64,000 nucleotides of DNA from Halichondria panicea (lineage: Eukaryota > Porifera > Demospongiae > Suberitida > Halichondriidae), in assembly GCF_963675165.1 (NCBI RefSeq), contig NC_087379.1:1678201-1742200 (forward strand), in the 5' to 3' direction. The notes beneath the pieces are model-generated. The model was given only the letters and a program-made list of their open reading frames with translations, did no database searches and was not told where the DNA came from. Position 1 is the stretch's first letter. The number at the start of each line of letters is the position of its first letter. Of the stretch, positions 1 through 11,199 are shown one piece after another. The position numbers and the translations under genes are program-made.

Positions 1-214
1 CTAAGCAGCTTAGTTGACCAGAGTGCAGCTTTTAAAGGCCACACATACTTCCATCGAGGCAGCAGCAAGGCATAAAATCGATGGTTAGTTTGTGCACAGC
101 CATTGACCCACGCCCGGCCGAGCGCCCATCTCAACATGCGCAACAAGACATAGCCACTTCATTGGGGGCGGCGATAACATCAAGCTAATTAATTTTGGTG
201 GGTTGGGCTCAGAT
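1..214. repeat. Interspersed repeat, left part
   Basis: This stretch closely matches 53069-53250: both contain 'cagcttttaaaggc', 'catcgaggcagcagca' and 'gccattgacccacgccc'-like blocks in the same order. The match resumes after the inserted element at 215-1402 ('caaactaaagtgatgg'), so it is one repeat split by a later insertion. No gene is seen in it. Confidence 0.6.
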
Positions 215-1402
215 CATAGATATTGTACACTCCGTGGATGTGAAACACTTTTCCGCCCACTACCAAAAGTCCTGAAACACTCATTGCAACGGATGACACG
301 GACGAAGTATCCGGAATTCCTTATAGTATACGGAATCTACTGCATGGATACAATAATAACAGTAACTACGTGTGAGTCAGTGATTGGATAACTGAAGCTC
401 CCAGTCCAAGTTCTTCCAGTGCTAACTGATTCTCTGCGCAGGGAGAGCCAAGAGAGATGTTCATGAATGAAAGTGGAAATGCAGAAATCATATTGGAACC
501 TGACAACTCTAGATCTAGCTACATGTACACTGCTGACTTAATTTTTGTGATGACATTGTATATAGCACAGCATGTATGCACACAGAATATTATATAGGCA
601 GGCATCCATGCATGGAGATAGACCTTTAATAGACAACTAAATGGACAACTAAAACTGATTTAAAGTTGAAGGAGGATTCTTCTTTGTAATGCATTACCTA
701 AATTAAAAAAGTATGTTAGAATGCACATAATAATTTACTCCGGCCGCTGTACGATCATGTATGCATTATCATCATACAGTACATTTGTATGAATAAACAT
801 GTTCACCACAAAAAGACACGCTTTCCTGAAATAACAAAACATTTACTGAGGGTCAAAATAGATTCTCCCGGTATAAGGACATCTATATTATTGAATGACC
901 ACATCATTTAAGTGATGGAGCTTTTTGTTGGCAAGATCGCCTAACCACAAGATAGGTACTGTTGAACACCTAATCTTGACCTATCATTCAGTTTGCTGCT
1001 AGCCGTATACATTTCCTTAAGTGCTGAACACATTCTCCCGGTACTTCACTTCATAGACTAACAGGAAAGCAAAGCGAAATGTTCCAACTATAAACCCAAC
1101 CAAAGATCGCCTAACCACAAACTTGTCACCTAGTAAGTTACAGAAAAAAATGAGCTCCAAAAGGCTATCCACTAATAATGCAGGCTCAATATACATGCTC
1201 TATGATAGACTTACCTCCCACCTACGAGTACAGCAGACCTTCTCCTCAACTGAAGCCACAAGTGCGCAGCTGTGCAAGAAAAACAACACTAAAAGTGGCC
1301 ATTTCTGCAGCTGGGTGCCGTTGCAGTGAGTGAACACGAATACTCCGTAATCTACCCGTATACTACCTACGTTTCACATCCACGGAGTGTACAGTATCTA
1401 TG
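215..1402. mobile_element. 1.2-kb inverted-repeat element with 7-bp target duplication
   Basis: The ends are about 30-bp inverted repeats (CATAGATA...TATCTATG, then 'tgtacactccgtggatgtg' and its reverse complement at 1373-1391). It is flanked by the direct 7-mer ctcagat at 208-214 and 1403-1409. It interrupts an older repeat whose halves lie on either side. No transposase reading frame is seen, so it is non-autonomous. The CATAG terminus and 7-bp duplication match elements at 31368 and 51522; the interior differs. Confidence 0.75.
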
Positions 1403-1432
1403 CTCAGATGCAAACTAAAGTGATGGAACTGT

Positions 1433-1650
1433 AGTCGAGCGCCGCCGCCCTCCTTGAAGGAGGTCGGGAATCAAGCCTATCCACAGTTTTGTTCTGGCCT
1501 GTTACGCAATAGTATCATGAATATCATTTATTCTATGTGGGATTTGGAGCTGGTGGAATTGTTGGATTTCCAACAACAGAACAAAACTGTGGATAGGCTT
1601 GATTCCTGACCTCCTTCCGGGCAACGGTAGAGGGCGGCGGCGCCCGACTA
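1433..1650. mobile_element. Fold-back MITE, Mutator-like, 10-bp target duplication
   Basis: A GC-rich inverted repeat (agtcg...cgact; arms include 'aatcaagcctatccacag') flanked by the direct 10-mer atggaactgt at 1423-1432 and 1651-1660. A second member lies in opposite orientation at 6938-7292. Long arms plus a 10-bp duplication are typical of Mutator-like MITEs; that assignment is inferred. Confidence 0.8.
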
Positions 1651-1673
1651 ATGGAACTGTTCCAGGTTCCAGT

Positions 1674-2108
1674 AGTCTGGCCCCAGACCACTCCCTTGCA
1701 CGTGATCTGACATGTGCTAGGGAGAGGGTCTGGCATTTAATTTAGAGTCACTTTTCTTGGTTCAGATGTCAAAATTTGACATCTCCAATCAGATTCGCAA
1801 GAATGCAATTAAACTGTCACATGATTCCACTTCACAGAGGAGGTTGATAGTACTTGACCTTTGTCATTTTTAAAACTATGCCAGTAGGCAATGGCTAACT
1901 TAAATTCCTGTATACATCAACTAAAAATGTTATTTCAAGTACAGAGAATCTTTCAAATCTCACTAAATCTGTATAGGAGTAGAGATAATAGCCAGCCAGT
2001 TTTAGCATCGTAACCACGCCCATTTCCGACACGCCCACTTTTGACTGTCTGAAAACCAAGAAAAGTGACTCTGTTTGCCAGACTCTCTCCCCCGGGAGGA
2101 GTCTGGCC
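1674..2108. mobile_element. Fold-back element
   Basis: Inverted arms share 'agagtcacttttcttggtt' (1744-1762) and its reverse complement (about 2050-2070), with outer 'agtctggcc' on both sides. There is no coding capacity and the target duplication is not clear. Confidence 0.55.
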
Positions 2109-2149
2109 TCGAGACTTAGGTTCCAGATTGTGTGCGATTGACCTGGAAA

Positions 2150-2805
2150 GGGTTACAGGGATTTGAGGAGTTCTTGCAACTGTAATGTCGAGAGCGGAAG
2201 TACCTGTCACGTGAACAGTTACGTAATTATGGCTCATTTCAAACCAATTTTTCTCCAATAAAGCCTTTAGGCCTGTTTATTTTGGGGGAAATCGACCTAG
2301 AGGCTTAGTCTCGAATACCCGCCTCAACCTAAAAGCTTGAGGCGGGTATTCGAGACTACAGGGAGGCTTTGCTCTGCATATAATTATCTGCAAGCCTTTG
2401 CACCACAGCTAAAGCTATTTGAGCCCAATCGTGAGCTTACTACTATTAGTCTGTCACACAAACTGTGTATCCAGCTGGAGCTAGCCTAAGAGAGATTTTA
2501 CTGAGACTAGTGATACACTTTCAACAGCTTACGGGCAGGCTGGGGCAAGTAGTAGCTCACAAAACTAATAGAATCTCAAGGATAGCTTCAGCTGACAACC
2601 TGCTGTGGTGCAAAGCCTTTACCAAAGGCTCTTAGCTTTCTGATGTAAGTCGATGTTTTCCCAGTTTAACAAAAATGAATAGGCTCTATTGGAGAAAAAT
2701 TGGTTTGGAATGAGCCAAAATTCAATCTTGTTACCAAGGTTCACGTGACAGGTACTTCCGCTCTCGACATTACAGTTAAGAACACCTCAAATCCCTGTAT
2801 GTGCC
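2150..2805. mobile_element. Nested fold-back element, about 650 bp
   Basis: Long imperfect arms: the block 'cgagagcggaagtacctgtc' near 2190-2210 recurs as reverse complement near 2750-2770, and 'aaccaatttttctccaat' (2241-2258) recurs inverted near 2690. A second inverted pair ('gcaccacagc', 2400/2610) lies inside, so the unit folds at two levels. No gene is seen. Confidence 0.6.
2307..2357. repeat. Perfect 21-bp palindrome with 9-nt loop
   Basis: Arms 2307-2327 and 2337-2357 are exact reverse complements (agtctcgaatacccgcctcaa is the first arm in 21 bases, of which the core is tcgaatacccgcctc). It sits in the centre of the fold-back element at 2150-2805. The 21-bp stem could form a cruciform or an RNA hairpin; no function is known. 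Confidence 0.8.
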
Positions 2806-3232
2806 AAGACGGAATTCAGTCTTGGCCAATCAGATTGCAAAAGTCCAGTCAGGTGATGAACTTGGAGGCAGCAAAGAACTGCACTTTGCTAAACGCATTT
2901 GGATAATCATTACGATGCATTACGCATGGTAAACACTTCGTATGTACATAGAAGCTGCTGCGAAGCATAAGCAAGCCAAGCAGGGGTCCTTTGGCAAGAT
3001 TCAAATAGAGAGAGATGCCTTCGCTTGAAGATTTGTACATTTATAATTATTAATTAACAATTAGCAAATACGTGTGGGCGTAAGATCACAAATTTAATTA
3101 CATTCCATTGGTTTTGTGAGCAATCAACATTCCATTTTGAATTGACTTCATGACAAGAGTGCTCAGACGGTGTTCCAAAGGAACGGCGGCTGATTCATGA
3201 GACTAAGCTTGTGCACTAAGCTTGTGCATGCA

Positions 3233-3450
3233 TGGCTTAGCGATTTCATTATGTGGTTTCACACATCCGTCCTCTAACCACTAACCACTTATCAATGCAA
3301 ACAGTGCACAAGTATAACTCATGTATCGTGGTGCTCTAAGTGGCTGATAAGTGTTTGTAGTAAGTTGTGAAACCACACAGTTGCAAGGCTTAGCTATTAT
3401 GTGGTTTTACACATCCGTCCTCTAACCACTAACCACTTATCAATGCAAAC
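3233..3450. repeat. Direct and inverted repeats upstream of KK1
   Basis: A block of about 50 bp ('acacatccgtcctctaacca', 'ctaaccacttatcaatgcaa') occurs at about 3260-3302 and 3408-3449, with an inverted relative at 3340-3380. It is probably a small degraded fold-back element. It lies just 5' of the KK1 leader. Confidence 0.5.
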
Positions 3451-3539
3451 ATGCAGCCACTTGACTGCTGCACAACACAAGTAGCTCAAGCAGTGTAATT
3501 TACCAGACGATGATATATCGGCTGGTCCACGAGAATACA

Positions 3540-3589
3540 CTCTGCTCTCTCTGTAAATTTACCTCTGATCAAGCTTTCTATATATACAG
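3540..3589 (+). other. KK1 untranslated leader exon (3' end)
   Basis: The sequence 'aagctttctatatatacag' followed by gtaagat (3590) is a splice donor. The acceptor 'ttcccacag' ends at 3671, and ATG follows 11 bases later at 3683. The same leader core occurs before KK2 (ends 11376), KK3 (21877) and KK4 (30024), which supports a real noncoding first exon. The transcription start is not visible; the 5' limit is arbitrary. Confidence 0.65.
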
Positions 3590-3682
3590 GTAAGATAAAT
3601 TGCTTGAATACCATTTTAATTGGGCTTAGATATCCAGCTGGATTGCCTATTTAATATTGCTATTCCCACAGTAACGAAGACA

Positions 3683-5008
3683 ATGGCTGTAAATCCACAA
3701 GCTTTCGAGCAGTTCACTCTGAGACAAATTCGCATCACTGAGAATGAGTTGGGACATGGTTCTTACGCTGTTGTCATGGAGCTAGAGTATCGAGGACTGA
3801 AATGTGCCGGCAAGAAGCTTTACCGAGTTCTCTACGAGACTGGAATCGGGCATGCAGCACGAAGGTATCTGGAGGAGTGTCACCTGCTCAGTCAAACTAG
3901 GCACCCCAACATTGTTCAGTTTCTGGGAGTCTGTTTTGAGGAAGGCTCTCAGTTCCCCATCCTAGTCATGGAATTCCTCCCCACCAACTTGACCAGCTGT
4001 CTCGAGCGCTACGGTATTCTCCCCGATGAGATCAACTTCTCCATCCTCCATGATGTCTCACTGGGCCTGGTCCACCTCCATGGCCAAACACCAGTCATTG
4101 TGCACAGAGACCTCTCAGCCAACAATGTCCTCTTGTCCACCAATATGACGGCCAAGATATCCGATCTGGGAGTTGCTCGAATATTGAACCTCACCCCCCT
4201 TCAAGTGAGTCGAATGACGGAGACCCCTGGTACCCCAGCGTACATGCCCCCCGAAGTGATGGTTGCCAACCCCCACTACGACACCAGTGTGGATGTGTTC
4301 TCCTTTGGAATCATGATGATTCACACCTTCACAGCAGAGTGGCCACTACCAAGTATCGGCCAGACACGAATCGATCCTGTTAATCCTGACAGACTGATAC
4401 CAGTGACAGAAGCTGAACGACGTGAAGAGTTTCTTCGGAAGATTCCACCAGACCACCCTCTGATGGACCTCATCATGCGCTGTCTCAGCAACAACCCTCA
4501 GCGAAGGCCTAGAGCAGCGGAGATAGTGGGTCGGATGGTTGGTGTGGTACTTGAACACCCTCCCTCCTTTGAGAACAGAGTGGAGATGCTCCAGCGAGTG
4601 AGTGCTCTACTGACAGAGAATAGGGAGCTTGAGGAGGAGTTTGTGAGGAAGGACTCGGCAATCCAGGAGAAAGCAGGAGAGAATGAGGCACTGGCGGAGG
4701 AAAAAAGACGACAAGAGGAAGAAAGTGAAAACACTGTCGAGCGTATGCAGTTGGTGCACTCTGTTGAAGCCGAACAACATCAAGCTATCATTGAAAATCT
4801 TAAAGGCCAGTTGATTTTCAATCAGGACATGATGGCTAAACTAGAAACTCAATATATACAACTCACTGAAGAGGTGGAGCAACAAATTGCTCACAAAGAT
4901 TTGATGCTTGCCTCTAAGGATTCTTACCTTCAGAAGAAGGAAGCCACCATTCAGAGTTTAAACGACCAGCTCACCAAAACCAGAGACTACCTGACCAGCA
5001 AACCACAG
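3683..5008 (+). CDS. KK1 exon 2: TKL-like protein kinase and coiled coil
   Basis: Codes for 442 residues, spliced in phase 0 to the kelch exon at 5901 (746 aa in total). Residues about 16-290 form a protein kinase: glycine loop GHGSYAVV (24-31), Lys44 in CAGKKL, Glu64/65 in RYLEEC, catalytic loop HRDLSANN (141-148, Asp143), metal-binding DLG (161-163) instead of DFG, and PPE (189-191) in place of APE. HRDLSANN and the overall pattern suggest a tyrosine-kinase-like (TKL) Ser/Thr kinase; substrate is unknown. Residues about 292-442 are charged, heptad-like coiled coil, likely for oligomerisation. The start is the ATG 11 nt after the acceptor at 3671; an upstream in-frame ATG (3620) lies in the intron. 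The exon ends CAG|gtgagc. No signal peptide or membrane segment, so probably intracellular. First of four near-identical tandem copies. Confidence 0.9.
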
Positions 5009-5900
5009 GTGAGCTCATCAACACTGTACCACTAAGTGCACACATCTAAAATATCCTTTTTCTTATTTTATCGCCACCCTAATTAATAGAAGTGCCAAGT
5101 CTGTTCCAATTGATTTTTTTTGCATTGTCTCGGTATGAAAATTGCCCTGTACATTATAGTGGCTTGTGTTCGGGGAAGGGCTATGTGTATTAACAATGGT
5201 GTACTCGTTATGTTCTTACGGTATACCATAGAATAAAGAATTGGAAGGAAGTGGTGCACGTGACCATTTAATACACAGAGGCCTCGAAAACTATCCGCTT
5301 TTCGTCATATTTTTGCCGGGTAATTCGCTCGTAATAAGAAAGCTGTGTTTCCCCGAGACATCATCCCTTCAGCAATTACGCCTTATTCTGTGAGCCACGT
5401 GTGGTACTAGCTAATGACTAACAACACCCAGTAAAAGGAAACATACACAGTAGAGTTATAAGCTTCAAAGTGATATTTTAGGGTCTTTGATTGCTAAACG
5501 TGTATATATATAAGCATCTTGGTAAAATAGGTATAGATCTTTAAATAGAAGTGAGCTGCACAGAATAAGCACATCTATTTATTCTCCACAGTGTGTAGAA
5601 ATATAGGCATCAGCTTGGCTACCTCGCAAACCACGCCACTTACAGATGCTTGGCTAAAGACAGCCTCTATTGAACCGCGGGGAAGAGCGGATGTTCATTC
5701 AAGGGTACTTTCGTTTCCAATCCCTCTATCCTTTATCTCTGGGTATAATTATTATACTAAGCACCTCTAATATAATCTATCTATATAAGCGTCAAATTAG
5801 TTCGTATTTGTATCCAAATATATATTTTTTACCGCTATAAAAAATAACTTTGTATCAGAACTCTGTCATCTGGCAATGCCGTATTCTCCAGTCCCTACAG
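5009..5900 (+). other. KK1 intron 2, with retained-intron stop at 5033-5035
   Basis: Starts gtgagc and ends 'gtccctacag'. The first 27 nt stay in frame and code for VSSSTLYH then TAA, identical in all four copies. Retention or lack of splicing would therefore give a kinase/coiled-coil protein without kelch. A transposon fills 5227-5741; nothing else is seen. Confidence 0.75.
5227..5741. mobile_element. CATAG-family element in KK1 intron
   Basis: The left end CATAGAATAAAG and right end ATCTCTG are weak inverted repeats. The interior (e.g. 'tttttgccgggtaa', 'ccgagacatcatc') matches the element at 31368-31883. The flanks ggtatac (5220-5226) and ggtataa (5742-5748) are a 6/7 match, consistent with the family's 7-bp duplication. 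Confidence 0.65.
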
Positions 5901-6815
5901 GTTCAGTTATCCTACAGTCAGTGCTCTGAGGCTCCAGTAGAGATGTATGGTGGACTAGCGGTAACCATCAATGGCAAGGTCTACTATGGTGGAGGAAACT
6001 GTGATGACGATGATGGCATATACTGTGTCCACTGTTACGATCCGCCACAAGATGTCTGGTTAACTCTGCCTAGACTTCCTGTACACTATGTTGGTCTAGG
6101 GGAGGTCAAAGGTGAACTGGTAGCAGTTGGCGGTGTGGATTCATCCCGCTCTATATCCAATGTAGTACATGTGTTTGACAAAGGAAGAAACTGGAAACGG
6201 ACGATCCCACCCATGCCCACAGCGAGGTATTCAGCAGCATTTGTTAGTCTCCCAACACATCTGGTCGTAGCAGGAGGTCTGTTAGACTCTGGTGACTACA
6301 CTGATAATGTTGAGATCTACAACATCAGCACCTCCCAGTGGAGTGAGACAGACAGACTACAGTATGCTTGTTTTGGCCCAAGAGGAATTGTCTACAACAA
6401 CACAGTGTACCTAATGGGGGGACGTGTTGGCAAGAATCTAAACAAGGTGTGTGCTGCTCAAGTCGACAAGCTCATCTCAGCAGACCGACAGGATAATGGG
6501 AGTGCCAACAAAGCCGACTCTGTCTGGAATACACTATCCAACACACCGTCTTACCAGCCCTCCCCTGTAACGATATCCGACACCCTCTTTGCTGTTATTG
6601 GAAAGGATAGTGAAAATAAAACCACTCAAAAGATCTACGCCTACTCATCCTCGATGGACTCCTGGCTCTACATTGGTGATCTACCATCTCCTATAGCATA
6701 CGCTGCCACTGTGTCACTGTCTCCAACAGAGTGCCTTGTAATCGGAGGACTGAACAATGAATGTGAAAGACAATCAACTGTGCATAAAATTAAAAGTGCA
6801 ACAACCATTTCTTGA
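5901..6815 (+). CDS. KK1 exon 3: kelch beta-propeller, C-terminal
   Basis: Codes for 304 residues, starting GTT CAG after the acceptor 'gtccctacag' (5900) in the same phase as the kinase exon's CAG end. Six kelch-type blades are recognisable by their glycine pairs: YYGGG, VAVGG, VVAGG, YLMGG, AVIGK (degenerate in this copy; GG in the other three) and LVIGG. Kelch propellers bind partner proteins, so this part probably recruits or senses a ligand for the kinase. Blade 1 holds an acidic run (CDDDDG) whose length differs in every copy. Stop TGA at 6813-6815. The ATG at 5850 upstream is intronic. Confidence 0.88.
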   Translation, partial: VQLSYSQCSEAPVEMYGGLAVTINGKVYYGGGNCDDDDGIYCVHCYDPPQDVWLTLPRLPVHYVGLGEVKGELVAVGGVDSSRSISNVVHVFDKGRNWKRTIPPMPTARYSAAFVSLPTHLVVAGGLLDSGDYTDNVEIYNISTSQWSETDRLQYACFGPRGIVYNNTVYLMGGRVGKNLNKVCAAQVDKLISADRQDNGSANKADSVWNTLSNTPSYQPSPVTISDTLFAVIGKDSENKTTQKIYAYSSSMDSWLYIGDLPSPIAYAATVSLSPTECLVIGGLNNECERQSTVHKIKSATTIS

Positions 6816-6937
6816 GTGTTTTGGTTTGTATAGCTCAAATGTTTATGATAATTGTTGAAATAATCATAATCATGTTGCATAGATACTTGCATGGTACACG
6901 ATAGAGGTTACCATGCATGCAGTGCATCATACAACGT

Positions 6938-7292
6938 AGTCGGGCGCCGCCGCCCTCTACCGTTGCCCGGAAGGAGGTCGGGAATCAAGCCTATCCACAG
7001 TTTTGTTCTGTTGTGTTGGAATTCCAACAATTCCACCAGCTCCAATCAGATTGCAGTATCTCAAGGGGATTGATCACACCCACTCAACTGTACCACGTGT
7101 GAATTTTACACACGTTGGATTGACTGAGAGGCGAGGCCAACACCCACTTTAATAAATTATATTCATCGCTATTGGTTAGCACCCACATAGAATGAATGAT
7201 ATTTCATGATACTATTGCGTAACAGGCCAGAACAAAACTGTTGATGAACTTGATTCCCGACCTCCTTCAAGGAGGGCGGTGACGCTCGACTA
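6938..7292. mobile_element. Fold-back MITE, second member of the 1433-1650 family
   Basis: The ends 'agtcgggcgccgccgccctc' and 'gctcgact' are inverted. The direct 10-mer catacaacgt flanks it at 6928-6937 and 7293-7302, and it is reversed relative to 1433-1650. It lies between the KK1 stop and the 3' end of the CWF19L1 copy. Confidence 0.82.
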
Positions 7293-7416
7293 CATACAAC
7301 GTACCATGCAGCCCTTCCCCCTTAATTATCATTGGACAACAAACACAAAACGTCAATTATACAAAAGTAAAAGTGAAAATAAACTTGATCATCGTTGTCA
7401 GTTGTAAGTTGTGAAA

Positions 7417-7951
7417 TCATGATTCAAAGTTCTTCCTCATTTCTAGAGCAACTTTCGTCTTCTCGTCCTTTGTCGCAAGACACAACTTCCAGTTGATCTG
7501 ATTGGGCAGATTCAGAACGAGAGGATCAGCCAACACCTCCCTGCAGCCGATATTGCAACCAATAAAAGCATTCAACATGTCATTAATCGGTTTTTAATTA
7601 CCTTCCAAATTGGAGAGAGAAACGCCCGTACGTATTGTTCCAGGAACTAGAACAGTTTGTGTGTTCACTCGATAGGTATGATGACAGATTTGTGGAAGAG
7701 ACATTTGCTGAGTATGCAATAGAAAGGTTAGAGGTGTGCATTGTCGGTGTGACGAGACTCACGGATATGTTCTTACCTACTCACTTGAGAGTGCTGTTTA
7801 CCTCATGAGCTCACAGTAGTAGAAACATACTATAACCTATATTCAGTGATCTGGTTGTTTGTCTGCGTGAGTTGGTGAGGAAATGGTCTTGTGAACATAT
7901 TTCCCCCATCATCAAATTCTGCCAGGATTTATGAAACACCAGTGTACGCAA

Positions 7952-8012
<61 letters not shown>

Positions 8013-8017
8013 TGGGA

Positions 8018-8050
<33 letters not shown>

Positions 8051-11000
8051 GGGTGGGGTGTGTGTGTGTGTGGGGGAGCGGTGTGTGTAGCAAAACTAAC
8101 TAGCAATGTGTTACCTCTGAGAGTGGTGTTTCCCTGGGCACAGTCTCAAGCCACACCCCCATACTCCACCCATAATCTATGAAGGCTTGTCTCAGAGCAT
8201 CAGATGGAATCTTGGTCACTGGAATAACCTACAGTGACCACCATTACCATCACACACTAACCATACACAACTATCAGTCAACACATCTACCATACACACA
8301 CTAACATGTACCGTATTTATACAATGTTTCCACATAATTATGTAAGTTTGCGAATGCTAATGGCTTCACATATACAATTTCAAATACCTATAATATTGTA
8401 TGACATTATGATCTTTGCTAGATGGTCTCTTTCTAAATCGTTTAAATTGATTTCACAGAATTCAAGTTATGGCAGCTGAGTGAAAGACTCCTGAATCATT
8501 AATAAAACAGAGAAATCGCATTACAACTTCCCCTCAAAACATTGTAGCCTAATCTCAACACACCAACCATACAGTATCAATCACATCACATGATAATACG
8601 GCCTTGACGGTACTGACCTGTAGTTGAAGATGTTGTGATTTGTAGTTTCTCTCGAAGATGACACACAACTGATCTTTGCTGTTGAAGTACTTCCTCAGAG
8701 CACTCTTAAACTTTCCAAGCTCCTCCAAAACCTCCTACAGTAATAGAGCACGGGTCATACAGTGTACATGCATGATATATGGTATAGTGATCTCTGCTTA
8801 CACAGTGGGCATACCAACAGTGGCTGTACTAAAGAGGTGGTCTGCTAACACAGGTCCAAACACATGCTATGGAGACTTTGGGGCCCATTAACCTGGCTGT
8901 ATTATAGAGGGTGGTCTGCTTACAGGCTGACCACTACAGACTGCTAAATAGTACACACAGAGCATGGAAACATACTCTCCACAATACAAACAATGACTAT
9001 ACACACACAGCAGTGGTACACACAGCACATGAACTCACTGGTGGTGCGTCAGTGGAGGCTGCATAGTGACCGATGGGTAGGACCAGCACATGCTCTGGTA
9101 CAATCCCACCCTTGGATAAAGCCAGGTACGTCTATATAGGGTATACAATACAAACTGTTAGTGGTCTGCTATTTGTGAGCTACATTGTATTTTGTATGTG
9201 CAGTATTAGCAAGTACAACACACTCTATCTCACATGATCTCCGATGGAGACCACGAGATGTTTCTCCACCTCCTTGCCCCCCAGACAGAACCAGCACGGC
9301 CCCCTGGGCTGGGGAGGGGGTCGTCTCTTTGCAGGAGGTCCTCCGTCCTGTTGTCTCTTCTGTTTGCGATGAGCTGAATCAAGAGCTCTCTGATCAAAGA
9401 AGAAGTTAGGCCCAGCCTCCTCTTGAGACTCCCTCTGCACAGTGTGTGGGAGTAGGTACACAATAAACTTTGACCTCTGCAAACATAGTGGATTAAAACT
9501 ACAACACAAATGGTGATATCTAGAGATAGGACTCTCAGAGTGCTACATAACGCAAGTCTTTGTTTGGAAAATTGGACAATCAATACACATGTATATTGTC
9601 CCTTCAACGATGGCTAGACATTATGGGATAATAGTTTTTTTTTACCAAAGATTTGACTAGTTCAGTGTAGGGACAGTTGGTGGCAGTGGGTGGTTGCTGA
9701 GTCAGTTCTTTCTCGTCCATGGAGCTCATGGGTGTGACAGAGAATGCATACAGGTACTGCAGGTATGAAGATGATGTCATCATTAATAACATGTAATACT
9801 AATGGGACTAGAATGATTTCAACTCACTCTTTTCTTCTTGTCTGGATTTCCCACTTGAGCCAAAGTTAAGAATCGTGTCACATGATGTGGCTTGCCTTGA
9901 AGGATTTTATGATTCCTGCATGAAATGAAGCACAATACAGTTAGCATCAAAAGTTGTGGAGGTATTACTGTGTAGGGATTTAAAGATGAGGATATGTAAC
10001 ATGTACGTATAATTATAATTAAGCGTTAAATGAAGTATCTTTGAACGGTCAAAACTTAACCGTTGGTCAAATCACATTGAAAAATTTAACATACCATCTG
10101 AACAGACTTCAAAAAATTAGATAACAGAACTCTGTTAAAGGAGCAAACTCAAGTACTCTAATATTACAGGAATGGACGTACTGTACCTGTACGGTATTCT
10201 CTCATAGAAGGTTTGGTGTAGAGCTGCAAAAATGGTAGCGTGGCTTGAGACACATGGCCAGTTTACTCAGAGGCTTTGCCCCCGCTGCACTCAGGTCCAG
10301 TCCGTCCTGCATGAGCATAAGGTATTATTAAGGTATTGGTCCATCCTACAATAACTGGGAGCTAGGTCTCATAGGAGTCACTGTGAACTTGTCCACTGCC
10401 CCGGGCCAATCAGAGGTGAGGAGAATGTCCACTCCACGGTAGCCCTCTCCACTGCACTGACCCTCCAGCCAGGACACATCAGAGTCAGTGAAATATGGTC
10501 GCTAGAGGGAGAAACAAAAACTAGTTCAACAACTTCTCCAGGTGATTGGGAAGAGAACTGACCAATTGATTATCTCCCTTGTTTTGATGCAGATAGGTCC
10601 TCCCCTGGTAGCTCCCACTGAGATAGGCCACCCTCAGACCACTGGATGCACTGTACACTCCACGCTGACCTGTAATGGAGTGTGACTCATGTGTGTACTG
10701 ATAGAGTGGTTAACAACATGCATACACTGTACCTAGACATGTGACATTGGGGCAAAGCTCTCCTCCATCACGTGACAAGTCTCCATAGAACTAGCCATGC
10801 TCAGTCCAACACGAGCCAAGGATGAACGTTGGTAGAGGCACTGTGCATGGGGGTGTAATAAATGTCAGAGAAAGGTGATTTAATATCGTTTAATTACCTG
10901 TTTCCACCCCCTCCCGATACTTGCTCCACTCCTTCTGGCAGTCAGAGCTAAAGAAAGATCCAACACACAACAGCAGCTACATAAAGGGACAATAAATGCA

Positions 11001-11199
11001 CTGGCACTGCAGTGAGTGTGTGCATCCATTGTATGTAGCTACCTCAAAGTCTTTGTTCTTGGAGAGGATGCTCTGGACTCTGCTAAACAGTTGCTTGAAG
11101 TGACCCTCCACATCTCCACACACCAGACTGAGTGAGGGGGAGAAGGAGATCTAGGTGAGTACACTTGCACTAGACCTAGCTAGCTCCTTACATTTTCAT
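7417..11199 (-). pseudogene. CWF19L1: CWF19L1 homologue, copy A (16 exons, three lesions)
   Basis: CWF19-like 1 (yeast Drn1) binds the lariat-debranching enzyme; it has an N-terminal metallophosphatase-like fold and two C-terminal CwfJ domains. Exons from 5' to 3' (minus strand): 11199-11192, 11127-11043, 10976-10898, 10840-10733, 10669-10563, 10501-10382, 10306-10187, 9915-9828, 9756-9646, 9476-9234, 9131-9039, 8734-8618, 8228-8115, 7952-7837, 7646-7602, 7540-7417. All have GT/AG borders and compatible phases (the 7837 and 7646 borders are less certain). Landmarks: MKILVCGDVEG start, [68 protein letters not shown] (HIT-like HLQLQ), FSLQFGREVLA. Lesions: in-frame TAG at 10791-10793 (exon 4), one extra A in exon 7 after KPRYHF, and TAA at 7929-7931 (exon 14). 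Head-to-head with KK2. Confidence 0.88.
7953..8086. repeat. (TG)n microsatellite
   Basis: A nearly pure TG run followed by interrupted TG/GGG sequence. On the minus strand it is the pyrimidine/CA tract leading into the acceptor of CWF19L1 copy A exon 14, so reading frames through it are not genes. Confidence 0.9.

Noticed and set aside
3620-3682. Upstream in-frame ATG for KK1
   Set aside because: It lies before the conserved acceptor at 3671; the other copies have no equivalent.
4009-4734. Long minus-strand reading frames opposite the kinase exons (repeated at 14361-15090, 22501-23180, 33002-34066)
   Set aside because: They mirror a conserved coding strand, recur only because the plus-strand gene is duplicated, and show no domain.
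5850-5900. ATG codons just 5' of each kelch exon as starts of free-standing kelch proteins
   Set aside because: The upstream residues differ between copies, a conserved acceptor (ccctacag) precedes the shared sequence, and the phase fits the kinase exon.
7891-8182. Reading frames rich in Cys-Val or Thr-His through TG repeats (also 46610-46931, 57821-58076)
   Set aside because: They are translations of microsatellites.
10787-10795. Recoding of the CWF19L1 TAG (read-through)
   Set aside because: No sequence feature argues for it, and copy B has a three-exon deletion and copy A two further lesions, so decay is simpler.
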